Assembly (NCBI GenBank): GCA_950106755.1
Contig: OX467086.1
Location: 29,034,001-29,098,000 of the forward strand
DNA length: 64,000 nt
Source of the DNA: Climacium dendroides
Taxonomy: Eukaryota > Streptophyta > Bryopsida > Hypnales > Climaciaceae
Direction of reading: 5' to 3'
The translations under genes and the position numbers were made by a program. The notes under the pieces were generated by a model, which worked only from the letters and a program-made list of their open reading frames with translations, was not told the origin of the DNA and searched no databases. Below, piece after piece: positions 51,352 to 61,130 of the stretch (position 1 is the stretch's first letter; each line of letters begins with the position of its first letter).

Positions 51352-51511
51352 CAAATACTACTTCCGTCCAAAATGATTTTCCTATTGGACAAAATGTTCC
51401 AAATTAAGATTTAAAATAACAATTTAAAAAACAATTTTTATGCTAGAAGTAGAGTTTGGTGCATTCTTAGCATTTTAGAAACTTTGAGCTTTGGAGCTCT
51501 TTTCAAAGTGT
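51352..51511. repeat. Stowaway-like (Tc1/mariner) left portion
   Basis: TACTACTTCCGTCCAAAATG at the start is close to the Stowaway terminal consensus (TA, then CTCCCTCCGTCCC). The following 150 bp (TGTTCCAAATTAAG, TTTATGCTAGAA, TTCTTAGC, TTTGGAGCTCTTTTC) matches 57751-57930. It is cut off by the CACTA-like element that begins at 51512. Confidence 0.6.
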
Positions 51512-51721
51512 CACTATAAGGGATTGCAGCCCTAGATGACAAGCATTTGACAAAATTTTGCCCGAATTGACAGCAATTACTTTTAACAACCTTATTTTGT
51601 CAATTAGGAGAGACCTGTCAATTTTTTGTCAACTTCTTGTTGATTATTTATCAAGATCTTTATCAATAGAATCCACAAAACCCAAAGAATCCCAAACCCT
51701 AGTCAAACAACAAACCATAGA

Positions 51722-52434
51722 GTGCCACCTAAGCAAATACAACTACTGATTAAGCCATTTTAGCACCCAATAAGTACCAACACTCACTTGTCAAGAATAC
51801 AAGTGTTGGCTAATATATACAAGGTAGTAGAACATTTACCAATACATATGTGATAAGTGTGTTAGGAGAGGAGGAGAATCAAGTGAATTCCGAAATTGTT
51901 TAAAAACTAGATTTTCAGACCGGATTTAGGCATAGTAAATTAATTTTTTTCAAATTTTTTTTAACTAAGATTAGTTGGAAAATCAAATGAAATTCCACCT
52001 CTAAAAATCCGTTTGAGATTTCAGGTCTCCAATAAAAAGTTATGGATAAATTTCAGACCGGGTGTTTGAAAAGTTTGAAATTCACTTCAAACATCCAGTC
52101 TGAAATTTGTCTATAACTTTTTATTGGAGACCTGAAATCTCAAACGTATTTTTGGAGGCGGAACTTCATTTGATTTTTCAACTAATCTTAGTTAAAAGTT
52201 TTTTGAAAAAAATTAATTTACTATGCCTAAATCCGGTCTGAAAATCTAATTTTTAAACAATTTCGGAATTCACTTGATTCTTCTCCTCCCCTAACACACT
52301 TATCCCATATGTATTGGTAAATATTTTACTGCCTTGTATATATTAGTTAACACTCATGTTTTTTGACATGTGTGTGTTGGTACTTGTTGGGTGCTTAACT
52401 GGCTTGATCACTTGTTGTATTTGCTTAGGTGGCC
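51722..52434. repeat. ~710-bp inverted repeat inside the CACTA-like element
   Basis: The arms meet near 52077 and pair over about 350 bp each. Examples: GCCACCTAAGCAAATACAAC with GTTGTATTTGCTTAGGTGGC, TTTCAGACCGGATTTAGGCA with TGCCTAAATCCGGTCTGAAA, and CCAATAAAAAGTTATGGAT with ATAACTTTTTATTGG. Identity is about 90 percent in the inner 250 bp by eye, lower outside. Confidence 0.85.
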
Positions 52435-52489
52435 TTGTAAAGTTGTTATTTGCTTAAGTGATTGTGTCATGTGGGCTGTTTGTTGAGGT

Positions 52490-53005
52490 GACTGTGCTAT
52501 GTGGGTGGGTGTGCTTACTCGGCAATTTTCTATACTTAATTTTGACATGTGCTATGTTGACTGTGCTATATGGGTGGGTGTACTTACTCGGCAATTTTCT
52601 ATACTTAATTTTGACATGTGCTATGTTGACTGTGCTATGTGGATGGGTGTGCTTACTTGGCGATTTTGTATACTTAATTTTGACATGGCATATGTGCTAT
52701 GTTGACTGTGCTATATAGGTGGGTGTACTTATGTGGGTGGGTGTGCTTACTCGGCAATTTTCTATACTTAATTTTGACATGTGCTATGTTGACTGTGCTA
52801 TATAGGTGGGTGTGCTTATATGGGTGGGTGTGCTTACTCGGCAATTTTCTATACTTAATTTTGACATGTGCTATGTTGACTGTGCTATGTGGATGGGTGT
52901 GCTTACTTGGCGATTTTGTATACTTAATTTTGACATGGCATATGCCACGTGGTGTGCTTACTCGGCAATTTTCTATACTTAATTTTGACATGGCATATGC
53001 CACGT
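52490..53005. repeat. Tandem array with 69-bp period
   Basis: Six to seven copies of a unit containing CTTACTCGGCAATTTTCTAT, ACTTAATTTTGACATG and TGCTATGTTGACTGTGCTAT, the earliest ones exactly 69 bp apart, with some copies enlarged by an inserted GTGGGTGGGTGTGCTTA. The whole block from about 52563 to 52740 is itself largely repeated at 52790-52950. Because 69 is a multiple of 3, it produces spurious frames (52458-52718, 52674-53003, 52699-53007). Confidence 0.85.
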
Positions 53006-53236
53006 AGTAGCCTCTAAGTAGTCAGACCTCCTATGTATAATTTAAAATTTTGAAGTTATAGAATGTCCGAATTGACAAAATTCTGTCATGTGATTGACAT
53101 AATTTTGTCAATGGAGTTACAAAATCTTGTCAAACAGGTGTCCAAATTGACTTGAATCAGCCCCTCCTAATTGACAAAGGAATTGACAAAATTTTGTCAT
53201 TTTTTTGTCAATTCGACCACAATTCTCCTTGTAGTG

Positions 53237-54011
53237 TTGGGATTGTGCCAAGGTGGGGATGGTGTATAAAGTGCAAATTGCCTCAATCACCCATAGCCCC
53301 AAAGGTGGAGGCCCCTTTCTTTTATGATTGCATTGACCTCTTCAAGTGGAACCCTACCAAATTTGAATGGAACCTTGACAAATTGAACACCCTATTTATT
53401 GTCTACATGCCTACATAGCTAGCCTTAATCATAAGCTCTTCAAGAAAGACCACAAAACGCCCACCTTGTCACGCGCAAATAAGAAAGAACTTTCCCTGAT
53501 GACTTCCAATTCTAGTGGAAAATAATTTGGATGAAGGAAAGAATACAGAAAGAAGCTGGGCTTTTATAATTAATCTAACATAAAGCCATGGCTGTCAACC
53601 ACTGAAGAGGCCAGGTCAATGGGTCAATTGACATTAGATGCCCGATGTGTCCATAGAGGTCAAAAGAAACAATTCTACACCGTTTTTGAGAGTGTTTCGC
53701 AATCCAATTTACCTGGTAGCGGGTTGTTCATATTCTCAATGTGCTCATTGTTAAGAGAAAAGCAAAGGGATTTTGAAGGATGTCCACATGGAGGCAAGGC
53801 CTTTTTCTATTGCAATTCCTCGTAAATTCAATTCCATTAAATGCATTTGGGATGAAATCAAGATGATGGTTTTTAGGCATTGCAGCTTCAATGAAATGAC
53901 AAAGTCTTCAACAATAAAGAATGGTCCCCCCAAAGGCTCATGCAGCATATCTAGAATGGCATGATTGACTATAGGCAGGGAGAATGGGTAATGCTTAATA
54001 GGAAGAACTCC
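53237..54011. other. Intergenic, possible transposon remnant
   Basis: Slightly GC-richer with open frames on both strands at 53751-54035, but no recognisable domain. It lies between two CACTA-like elements. Confidence 0.35.
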
Positions 54012-55158
54012 CACTAGTAGAAAATCAGTGACCAAATCAACAAAAAGTCAACAATTTTTTGTTAACTTGGGTACTGTATTGTCCATTTTCACAATTTTTT
54101 TGTTGATTTTGCCCAAATTAACAAAATGGTCACATTATTTTTGTTGATTTGGATAGTGCAACTAAAATCAACAAAATTTTGTTAAATTTTTTGGAATCTT
54201 TTTAGAATCTTTTGAAATCTTTTAGAATCTCCTGGAATCTCTTGGAATCTTTAATTGTACAATGTGGATTTTTTTTAAACTAAACATTAACAATTCGATA
54301 TTTCTTAAAGTCAGCATACTTCAGGGCCGGTTTTGACTTAATAAATGACCTTTTTTCAAGAAACTTTGAACTAATAAAAGTTGGAAAATCAAACCAACTT
54401 TCACCTCCAACAATCCGTTTGAGATTTAGATCCTCCAATCAAAAGTTATGGACAAAAATCAGAGAGGGGTTTTAAAAATGTAAAAAAAATGATTCATTTT
54501 CACCCCTCTTTGATTTTTGTCCATAACTTTTGATTGGAGGATCTAAATCTCAAACGGATTGTTGGAGGTGAAATTTGGCTTGATTTTCCAACTTTTATTA
54601 GTCAAAGTTTCTTGAAAAAAAGGTCATTTACTAAGTCAAAACCGGCCCTGAAATATGCTGACTTTAAAAAACAATGGAAAAAAATGAAAAACTAAACAAA
54701 TAAGATTTTATATACACTTTAAACATGTATATGTATAAGTGGTGCATTGGTTTGAGTCTTGGGCCTCAACCATGAGGTTCAAGGTTCAGACCTTGATGGC
54801 AACGTTTGCCACGTGAATTGCCAATGTGGCATTTGGATTGTCCACGTGGCATTCAATTAGCTTGTGTGGCATGCCACGTGGCTAGTTGGGGTGCCTACGT
54901 GGTATTGCCATGTGTCACCTTTTATTCATTTTTTCCAAAAAAAAATAATTTAAAAAATAATGTGACCAAATTAACAAAAAAATTAACACTTTTTTGTTCT
55001 AAAACAACACTTTTTTGTTCTTAAACAACACATTTTTGTTCAAAAATCAACACTTTTCTGTTCAAAAGTGCCCAAATCAACACGTCCAAATCAACAAAAA
55101 AAATCAACACTTTTCTATTGATTTTTGTTAATTTGGTCACTGTATTTTTCTACTAGTG
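54012..55158. mobile_element. 1.15-kb CACTA-like element, second family
   Basis: Begins CACTAGTAGAAAATCAGTGA and ends TCACTGTATTTTTCTACTAGTG. Subterminal regions are packed with AATCAACAAAA and TTTTGTTGATTT words in both orientations, a different binding-site-like word from the 51512 family. Flanking triplets are TCC and ACC, so the target duplication is imperfect. The interior includes a 360-bp inverted repeat (54304-54668) and an unrelated stretch with repeated GCCACGTG words (54805-54915). No transposase. Confidence 0.6.
54304..54668. repeat. Inverted repeat inside the 54012 element
   Basis: AAAGTCAGCATACTTCAGGG pairs with CCCTGAAATATGCTGACTTT, and pairing continues through TTGAGATTTAGATCCTCCAA and its complement to a centre near 54486. 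The inner arms resemble the foldback at 51722-52434 in word content (CCGTTTGAGATTT, AAAAGTTATGGA), so the two foldbacks are distantly related. Confidence 0.8.
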
Positions 55159-56116
55159 ACCAAAGCTTCCTAGGCCAAGGTAATGTCTCAATTCATCATC
55201 AAGTGCAAATGCAAAACAAAGGTCTTTGCCAAAATGGTAGACACCATGCCAAAATGGATTCCTACTAGTTCCTAGACAAGCTTCATCTTTGAACCTCTAT
55301 GAGCAGACTAGTGGAGGGGGCCCTCTGTCAGAGTTTGAATCATTGCAACTGACTAGGAGGGGCCTCTAGGCCCTACTCCCTTCTCCTCCTCTTCTCTGGT
55401 TGTCGTAGGTCTTTATTTGATTTTACTTTGTTTATTTGTTCCTATCTAGCCACCTATGGCTGATACACTTGTACTTCTATCCTTGCAATGAAATTCCGTT
55501 TCATTTATTTATAAAAAAAACAAAAACTCTTGATCTTCCAAATCCGTAAGCTCCTAACATAATCCATGTTTACTTTATGAAAATATGCAATATGGTGCTC
55601 TGGATCCTATAGCTACTTGTGGCATCATTTCCACTAGTTTGAAATCTTTCCTATCAAAAAATTATATACTTTGTAGTCTTCATGCCATTTTTTGAATGAA
55701 TCGCAATGCTCCAAGATTAAGTTACTAGTTGAATAACCCAAAAGTGGAGAACTAGAAAATTAGCAAGTGGTGTAAAAAATAATAGATTATGGGGAAAATT
55801 ACAATAGGCAATTTGTTAGATAATTGTTTAACAGAAGACCTCTCCTTTTTACAACAAAATTCAGACAAAGAATAGTTGCACTTCTATCCTACAAGAAGGA
55901 ATCTCTGTCATCCATTAGACAAAAATGTCCTCGTCGAAATTTAAGGATTAAGTCTAGTGATTGTAATAGAATTGGTGGGGTTCTTGGGATTATTGAGCCA
56001 TAAATTGGACAAATTGTTGCAAATTTGTCTATAGATTAAGTCATGTTATAAACAAGTGTTAAGTAAAACAAATTATCTTGTTGTTGTACATCGTTGTGGG
56101 TAAATCGGGCCATGGC
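55159..56116. other. AT-rich intergenic, no gene seen
   Basis: 55840-55960 resembles, inverted, the first 100 bp of the TTAA-type candidate at 27654 (TAGTTGCACTTCTATCCTAC, ATGTCCTCGTCGAAATT). Otherwise nothing recognised. Confidence 0.4.
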
Positions 56117-56120
56117 TTAA

Positions 56121-57206
56121 CTCCAAAGTGACATTGGGTTTCTGTCAATCAAGATGTACTCATGTGGCAGTTCATATTTGGGATTTTTCTCTATTGAAAT
56201 TTGTAGCTGAATAATCACATCCAACCATACAAAGGCAAACTAAGGTAGGATAAGAATGCTATGAAAAATTTTGAACCATTCATTCGGCAATTTGCTTTGT
56301 TTTTTTTAATGAAACACGGTGTCTAGTTTGAAGAAATGCCATGTCAAAATGGGGTTATTTGTCATTGAGGGTCTCATATGTCACCCTTACTTCTAAATTA
56401 GCAGTAGACATCCACTGAGAAATCGAAGCCCTTGACATGAGCTCACATGTTGATGTGAAAAATTTACAAAAGATGCAACATCGTGACGTACTTGGCAATG
56501 TTTCCGAAGGTACCTTGGGCATAAGAATTGCACACTGCAATCGTCCTAAATTCGGCTAGAAAAAACAAGAAATTGTGTTGGAAGATTGGACCGGTTCAAG
56601 ACGATGCTGCATAGTCTTAGATGTTAGAGAAAAAATTGCACTCCTTTTGACCAGCTAGATCTCAGGGAAGAAGGGTATGAATGCTCCTCGACACAAGCTT
56701 TCAAACAGGCCTGGTGAAGACTCCTGTGGGATCCACTGCGGCATGTTAACTCGTGCATTTCGGATGGCGCAGGGAGGCAAGGGTTGGCGCGGGAGCCCTT
56801 CAATTCCACTATTTCTAAGCAAAGAAGCCCACTCGCAAACCTTTGCGCCTGCACCTCTGCACTTGAATCATTGCACCCCAAATCCTAGGTGGCATCCACT
56901 TCTTCCAGAAAGCAATGGTAATCCTTCAAGTTCCCGCCACTTGTTCCCTATCATTTTGCTAGGTGACATCAGACCCGCCCCTTTTTTCAGTGCCAAGTAG
57001 GGCTTCCTCCGCAAGTCCTGAATTTTCAGATTTGCCCCAAAAATGGAGTATTGATCTGCCAATTGTGTATTCTACCTCAATGGATAGATCTTTCGAAGCA
57101 CTATATGATGTCTTAGTATTGTTTTTTGATCCCAATATGCTTGTTGTGTGTTTTTTTGGTTTGAAATCCATCAAGGACACTTTCTGTCCTCAATGTCACT
57201 TCGGAG
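56121..57206. mobile_element. Candidate TTAA-flanked element with GC-richer interior
   Basis: TTAA at 56117-56120 is followed by CTCCAAAGTGACATTGGG. The right end, read inward from 57206, is CTCCGAAGTGACATTGAGG, followed outside by TTAA at 57207-57210. That is a 15-of-16 terminal match with TTAA on both sides. The end at 28441 (TTAA, then CCCCAAAGTGACATT) belongs to the same set. The interior from about 56630 to 57070 is noticeably GC-richer with open frames on both strands (56624-56881, 56677-57000, 56959-57180). None is recognisable. It could be captured host sequence. Confidence 0.5.
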
Positions 57207-57210
57207 TTAA

Positions 57211-57748
57211 GGCAAAAGCTAGTTGGAGTCCAAAAATCTAAAATTAGTTGAAAATTATTGGACTAGTGATTGATAATATTGACATATTGTCATAATCATA
57301 TTCAACAATGTTTCTCAATAGATTTCATTACACATTATGCTCCATATCAGATAGGGACAATTTGTCATATATAGGATCAAAATTGGTTTTAATTTGCATC
57401 CTAATCAATAATTTGTCTAATTAAATAGCTAGTAATTGGGACAATTTATCAAAAATAACATATATCACCAATAATTAAGGAATCTATGTATATATACTAT
57501 ATTCTTTAGCTTTACATTTTGATTTGGTCTTATAGTACATTTACATGACAACTTGTAGTTTATTCCAAACAATTTGTCTATAAATTGAATCCCTATTAGT
57601 CAAGACCAAGACCTCAATCATGTGTCCATAGCATCACTAATGGATTGGCAACTAGATTATTATCCTTGAAAATAAGAGTGAAAAATTAGAATATTTATAT
57701 ACAAAATGTGATATTATATTCTATAAATATGTATACCCTATATTATTC
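57211..57748. other. AT-rich intergenic, no gene seen
   Basis: Nothing recognised. Confidence 0.45.
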
Positions 57749-57750
57749 TA

Positions 57751-57975
57751 CTCCCTCTGTCCCAAAATGTTCTTTTTATTTGATTAAATGTTCTAAATTA
57801 AGGTCAAAAATTAATAATTTTTAATTTTATTTTAAGCTAGAAAAAGAGGTTGATGCTTTCTTATCGTCCTCCAAATTTGAGCTATCAATTCATTTTTGAA
57901 TTGAAGTTGTGGAGCTTTGAAATGTGAGTTTTTGAAGCATTTTGGAAAGAGCACCGTTGGCCAATCAATTGAACA
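57751..57975. repeat. Stowaway-like (Tc1/mariner) left portion
   Basis: TA followed by CTCCCTCTGTCCCAAAATG, close to the Stowaway terminal consensus. The next ~200 bp matches 51352-51511. No mirror right end was found, so the element is truncated or diverged. Confidence 0.6.
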
Positions 57976-58175
57976 ATTTCATACGTTGCTTGTTGTTACT
58001 TTTTGTCTTTCCACTGAATGAACTATAGTTCCCGCGTCTACTACATACTCCCGAGAGTACCGCAAATAACCACCACTCGGATTGCATTAATTATCAAACA
58101 TGTACACTATTAACAAATTCACTTGTTGAATTAAATAACTCTTGAAATAGATGCGTACTTCCAACATCGAACTCG

Positions 58176-58390
58176 CACTACAAGAAAACCTGTCCAAAAT
58201 GACAGAAATTCGTCCTAATTGACAAAAATCAGCCCCTCCTAATCTATAGAAAATTGACAGATTTTTGTCAATTAGGACAAATTTCTGTCATTTCGGACAG
58301 TTTTTTGTCCTAATTGACAAAAATCTGTCAATTTTCTGTAGATTAGGAGGGGCTGATTTTTGTCAATTAGGACGCGTTTCTCTTGTAGTG
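58176..58390. mobile_element. 215-bp palindromic CACTA MITE with TCG target duplication
   Basis: Begins CACTACAAGAAAACC, ends TTTCTCTTGTAGTG, and is flanked on both sides by TCG (58173-58175 and 58391-58393). CACTA ends with a 3-bp duplication define the CACTA (En/Spm) superfamily. The two halves are almost perfect reverse complements over about 105 bp, with repeated AATTGACA and TGTCAATT words. A transcript would fold into one long hairpin. Confidence 0.9.
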
Positions 58391-58393
58391 TCG

Positions 58394-59938
58394 CGTTGCT
58401 AAATTTACAAACCTCAAAACTTCACTGCACTTTCAAGTCAATCCCTTGTTGCCAAAACAAATAAACCTGAAATTTGGCTATTACTCCTATTGGTAATGCG
58501 ACTCTGGTTGGTAACACAACTCCAGTTGGTAACGCAACTCCGGTTGGTAAAGTGTTGTCGAGTAGAGAGGTCCTACTTTGGAAATACATTGAGTTTTTGG
58601 TTGCAATCAGATTCAACTTAAGACATGAGGAAGAGTAATAAAAAAAGTATGCATAAATCTCATACAAATAATGCTTATAATCTTATATCAATACTTGTAT
58701 GATGCATACAAGTAGAATATTTTAATATTTGTTGTTATCATGTATAAATATAGTACAAATGTTGTGTATTATACTAATATAATATACGTGAGTACATCAT
58801 ATTCATATTTGTATATACCATGTATAAATATTATCAACCATGTGCCAAACTGTATAAGTTGTATACAATAACTCAAACCCTTGAAAATGTCACCGTATTT
58901 TATATATAAGTATAAAAATTGCATATAAACTCCAATCCAAATGTCCCTTAGCTTTTTGGAAAGCTAATAAAATACTCAACAAACTTTCTAAATTTCAAGA
59001 ACAAAGAAGATATTGTTTAGGTTTCATAACTTGTCAAAGATTACTTCATCGCTTTCAAAGCCAGTTGTACACTCTTTTACTTTGGCCTCATAAAAACTCC
59101 AAATGTTCTGAATCACAAGTTTTTGAGAAGCTAAATACGACATCTAAATACCCTCTAAAAATCAGCTTCAAAAACTAACAAACACGTTCTATAAGCTCTG
59201 TCAAAGCTGAGACATTATCAAAGTCTTAGATTTGAGTGGTAGCTCTTCACTCTTTCACTCAAATAACCATAACTTTCTCATCTTAGCTCCAAATTGAGAG
59301 AAATTTGTGTTTATATATAGATAACAATTTCATACACAATACTCTTAAAAATCAGAATCAAAAGCACTACAACCAAAATTTTATAAGTCCTCAAGCTACT
59401 ACCCTCAAATTTTGTTGATAACTGATCCTTCTTCACTTCATCAAGCATAACTTACACCCAAACTCCAAATTGAATGTATCATACATTTTTAAGTATCCAA
59501 AAGTAAGAAGAACATCCTCACAAAATTTCATTGAAATCCAAAGTATACATAAGACGTTTCTTCTTCTCGAAAAATACACACTTCCCCCCCAAAACACAAT
59601 TTATGGAGGAGGGAGAAGACCCTAACTCCTTATCCTACAAAAAGAGGCCACATCAGCCCATGCCTAAGTCATATGGACATTAAATCTTTATTGGCTACCC
59701 TTATTTACCTTCCCACAATCTTATCTATCCTTTCATTTAAGTCAAAAATGCCTTTCTAGTCCACGAAAGGACATTTAAGCCAAAATGGCTTTGTAGTACA
59801 TGAAAGGGTAAATTACATTTACTCCAATTCCTTCAAACATAACCAACAACCTTTGAAAATACTTCTAAATATAAATCAAAGTTTAAGGTTTAAGTAAACA
59901 TCTATTAGAGATAAAAAAATAAAGTCCCAAAAAAAACA
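58394..59938. repeat. AT-rich 3' flank of the unrecognised repeat frame, copy 3
   Basis: The segment from about 58950 has the same CATAACTT and CCAAATTGA-rich character as 4711-5947. An imperfect 18-bp tandem repeat (GGTTGGTAA(C/A)(G/A)C-type) lies at 58485-58550. No gene. Confidence 0.4.
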
Positions 59939-60397
59939 TTACTTCATCTGTAAGAATTTGAGGATGCACCTGATAGTGGCAACAACATAATCCACATGAT
60001 CAACTTTAGTTAGAGGGTTAATTGGTCCTTCTAACCATCGCTGATAGCCACAACTTCCCTTAATAGGCCTAACTATGCAGTAGTATTGGTCGTCATTTAG
60101 ACATTCAAAACTGCCTTCAAACGTCACTTCTCGACTACCGAGCTCAATACATCCGACTTGCAACAAAATCACTAACGCTTGAGCGTTGTGTTGACAATTC
60201 CCGTGCCATTGCTGTTCTACGCACAGTTGCTTCAGTAATCAAGAAGGTCTAACTTCATCTTGTGGGCGCTCATGAAACGATACAAGACTTGATAAAAAAA
60301 AAGAGGTTGATCCAACAATTGAGATTAAAAAACTCAAATCTAGGCTCTATCTCTAGTTCTTCGTCTTGAGACTCAAAAAACCCCTCCAGTTCAACAT
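59939..60397 (-). pseudogene. Unrecognised repeat-borne ORF, copy 3
   Basis: The C-terminal 77 codons are open (59939-60172): MILLQVGCIELG ... DDQYYCIVRPIKG ... GYQRWLEGPINPL, ending ILKFLQMK. The Trp after QR is present (TGG) where copies 1 and 2 have TGA. The head is recognisable (MLNWRG, ESQDEEL in another frame) but broken by frameshifts. I do not recognise the protein family. Confidence 0.55.
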
Positions 60398-60844
60398 ACT
60401 TAAGCCTAAAGCAATAAACAAAGAAGAATGACATCAAATTTGATGAAGCTCTTTTAGTAGTTCTTTCTTTTTTATAGTTCTTAAAAAAGAAGCATCACCT
60501 TGAAGCCATCTCAAACAATATCACCAAATCCAACCAAAATCTATATAAATCTATATTTTTAAATAACACACTTATTTACAATGCAATAGCGTGCAATGTA
60601 TCATTTATTTCTAGAACTATTTGAGTAGGTTGGCATTGGTCTAGTAACTCGGGGGTTGCACTCCCCCTTTTTTTGATGTTAGTGTATGAACAAAACTTTG
60701 GACCCCCTATATACTTTTTGAATTTTAAATAAAATAAAATGAAATAATATGAATAGATTTTTTTACTTTGAAAGTTTATATTTAGAATTATTGATATTTT
60801 TATTTGTTAATAATAATTAGTTACAAATTTTTGAAGTAAAAAGA
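60398..60844. other. AT-rich intergenic, no gene seen
   Basis: 60398-60500 continues the repeat unit of copy 3 (compare 6388-6560). The rest is AT-rich without structure. Confidence 0.4.
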
Positions 60845-61130
60845 TACTCCCACTACAAGAGAAACTGTCCAAATTGACAGAAACTGGTCTTAATTGACAG
60901 AAATCAACTAGTCCTAATTGACAGAAAATTGACAGGTTTTTGTCAATTTGGACAATTTTCTGTCAATTCGGACAATTTTTTGTCCAGAGTGACAGAAACT
61001 TGTCAATTTTCTGTCAATTAGGACTAGTTGATTTCTGTCAATTAGGACCAGTTTCTCTTGTAGTGTCCCTTCGTCCCAAAATGATCTTCTAATTTGCCTT
61101 TAAATTTTGTCCCAAAATGATCTTCCTCCT
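60845..61130. repeat. Stowaway-like end interrupted by a CACTA MITE
   Basis: TA-CTCC (60845-60850) and TCCCTTCGTCCCAAAATG (from 61066) become one Stowaway-type end once the intervening 215-bp element and one copy of its TCC duplication are removed. The continuation TGATCTTC resembles the start at 51352. Confidence 0.65.
60851..61065. mobile_element. 215-bp palindromic CACTA MITE with TCC target duplication
   Basis: Begins CACTACAAGAGAAACTGTCC, ends GTTTCTCTTGTAGTG, and is flanked by TCC on both sides (60848-60850 and 61066-61068). It has the same length and layout as 58176-58390 but a different inner sequence (ACTAGTCCTAATTGACAG in place of GCCCCTCCTAATCTATAG). About ten copies of the TTGACAG/CTGTCAA word lie within it. 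Confidence 0.92.

Larger units (their letters stand above)
51512..53236. mobile_element. 1.7-kb non-autonomous CACTA-like element
   Basis: Begins CACTATAAGGG and ends CTCCTTGTAGTG. Both termini are followed by many copies of the AATTGACAAAATTTTGTCAATT-type word in both orientations, as expected of subterminal transposase-binding repeats. The right end also contains TCAGCCCCTCCTAATTGACA, shared with the 215-bp MITE at 58176. The flanking triplets are TGT and TTG, not an exact duplication. The interior is a 0.7-kb foldback plus a 69-bp tandem array; no transposase frame is present. Confidence 0.65.

Noticed and set aside
52458..53007. Hydrophobic repeat protein (YLLGNFLYLILTCAMLTVL units)
   Set aside because: It is translation of a 69-bp tandem array within a CACTA-like element, open on both strands because the unit is a multiple of three.
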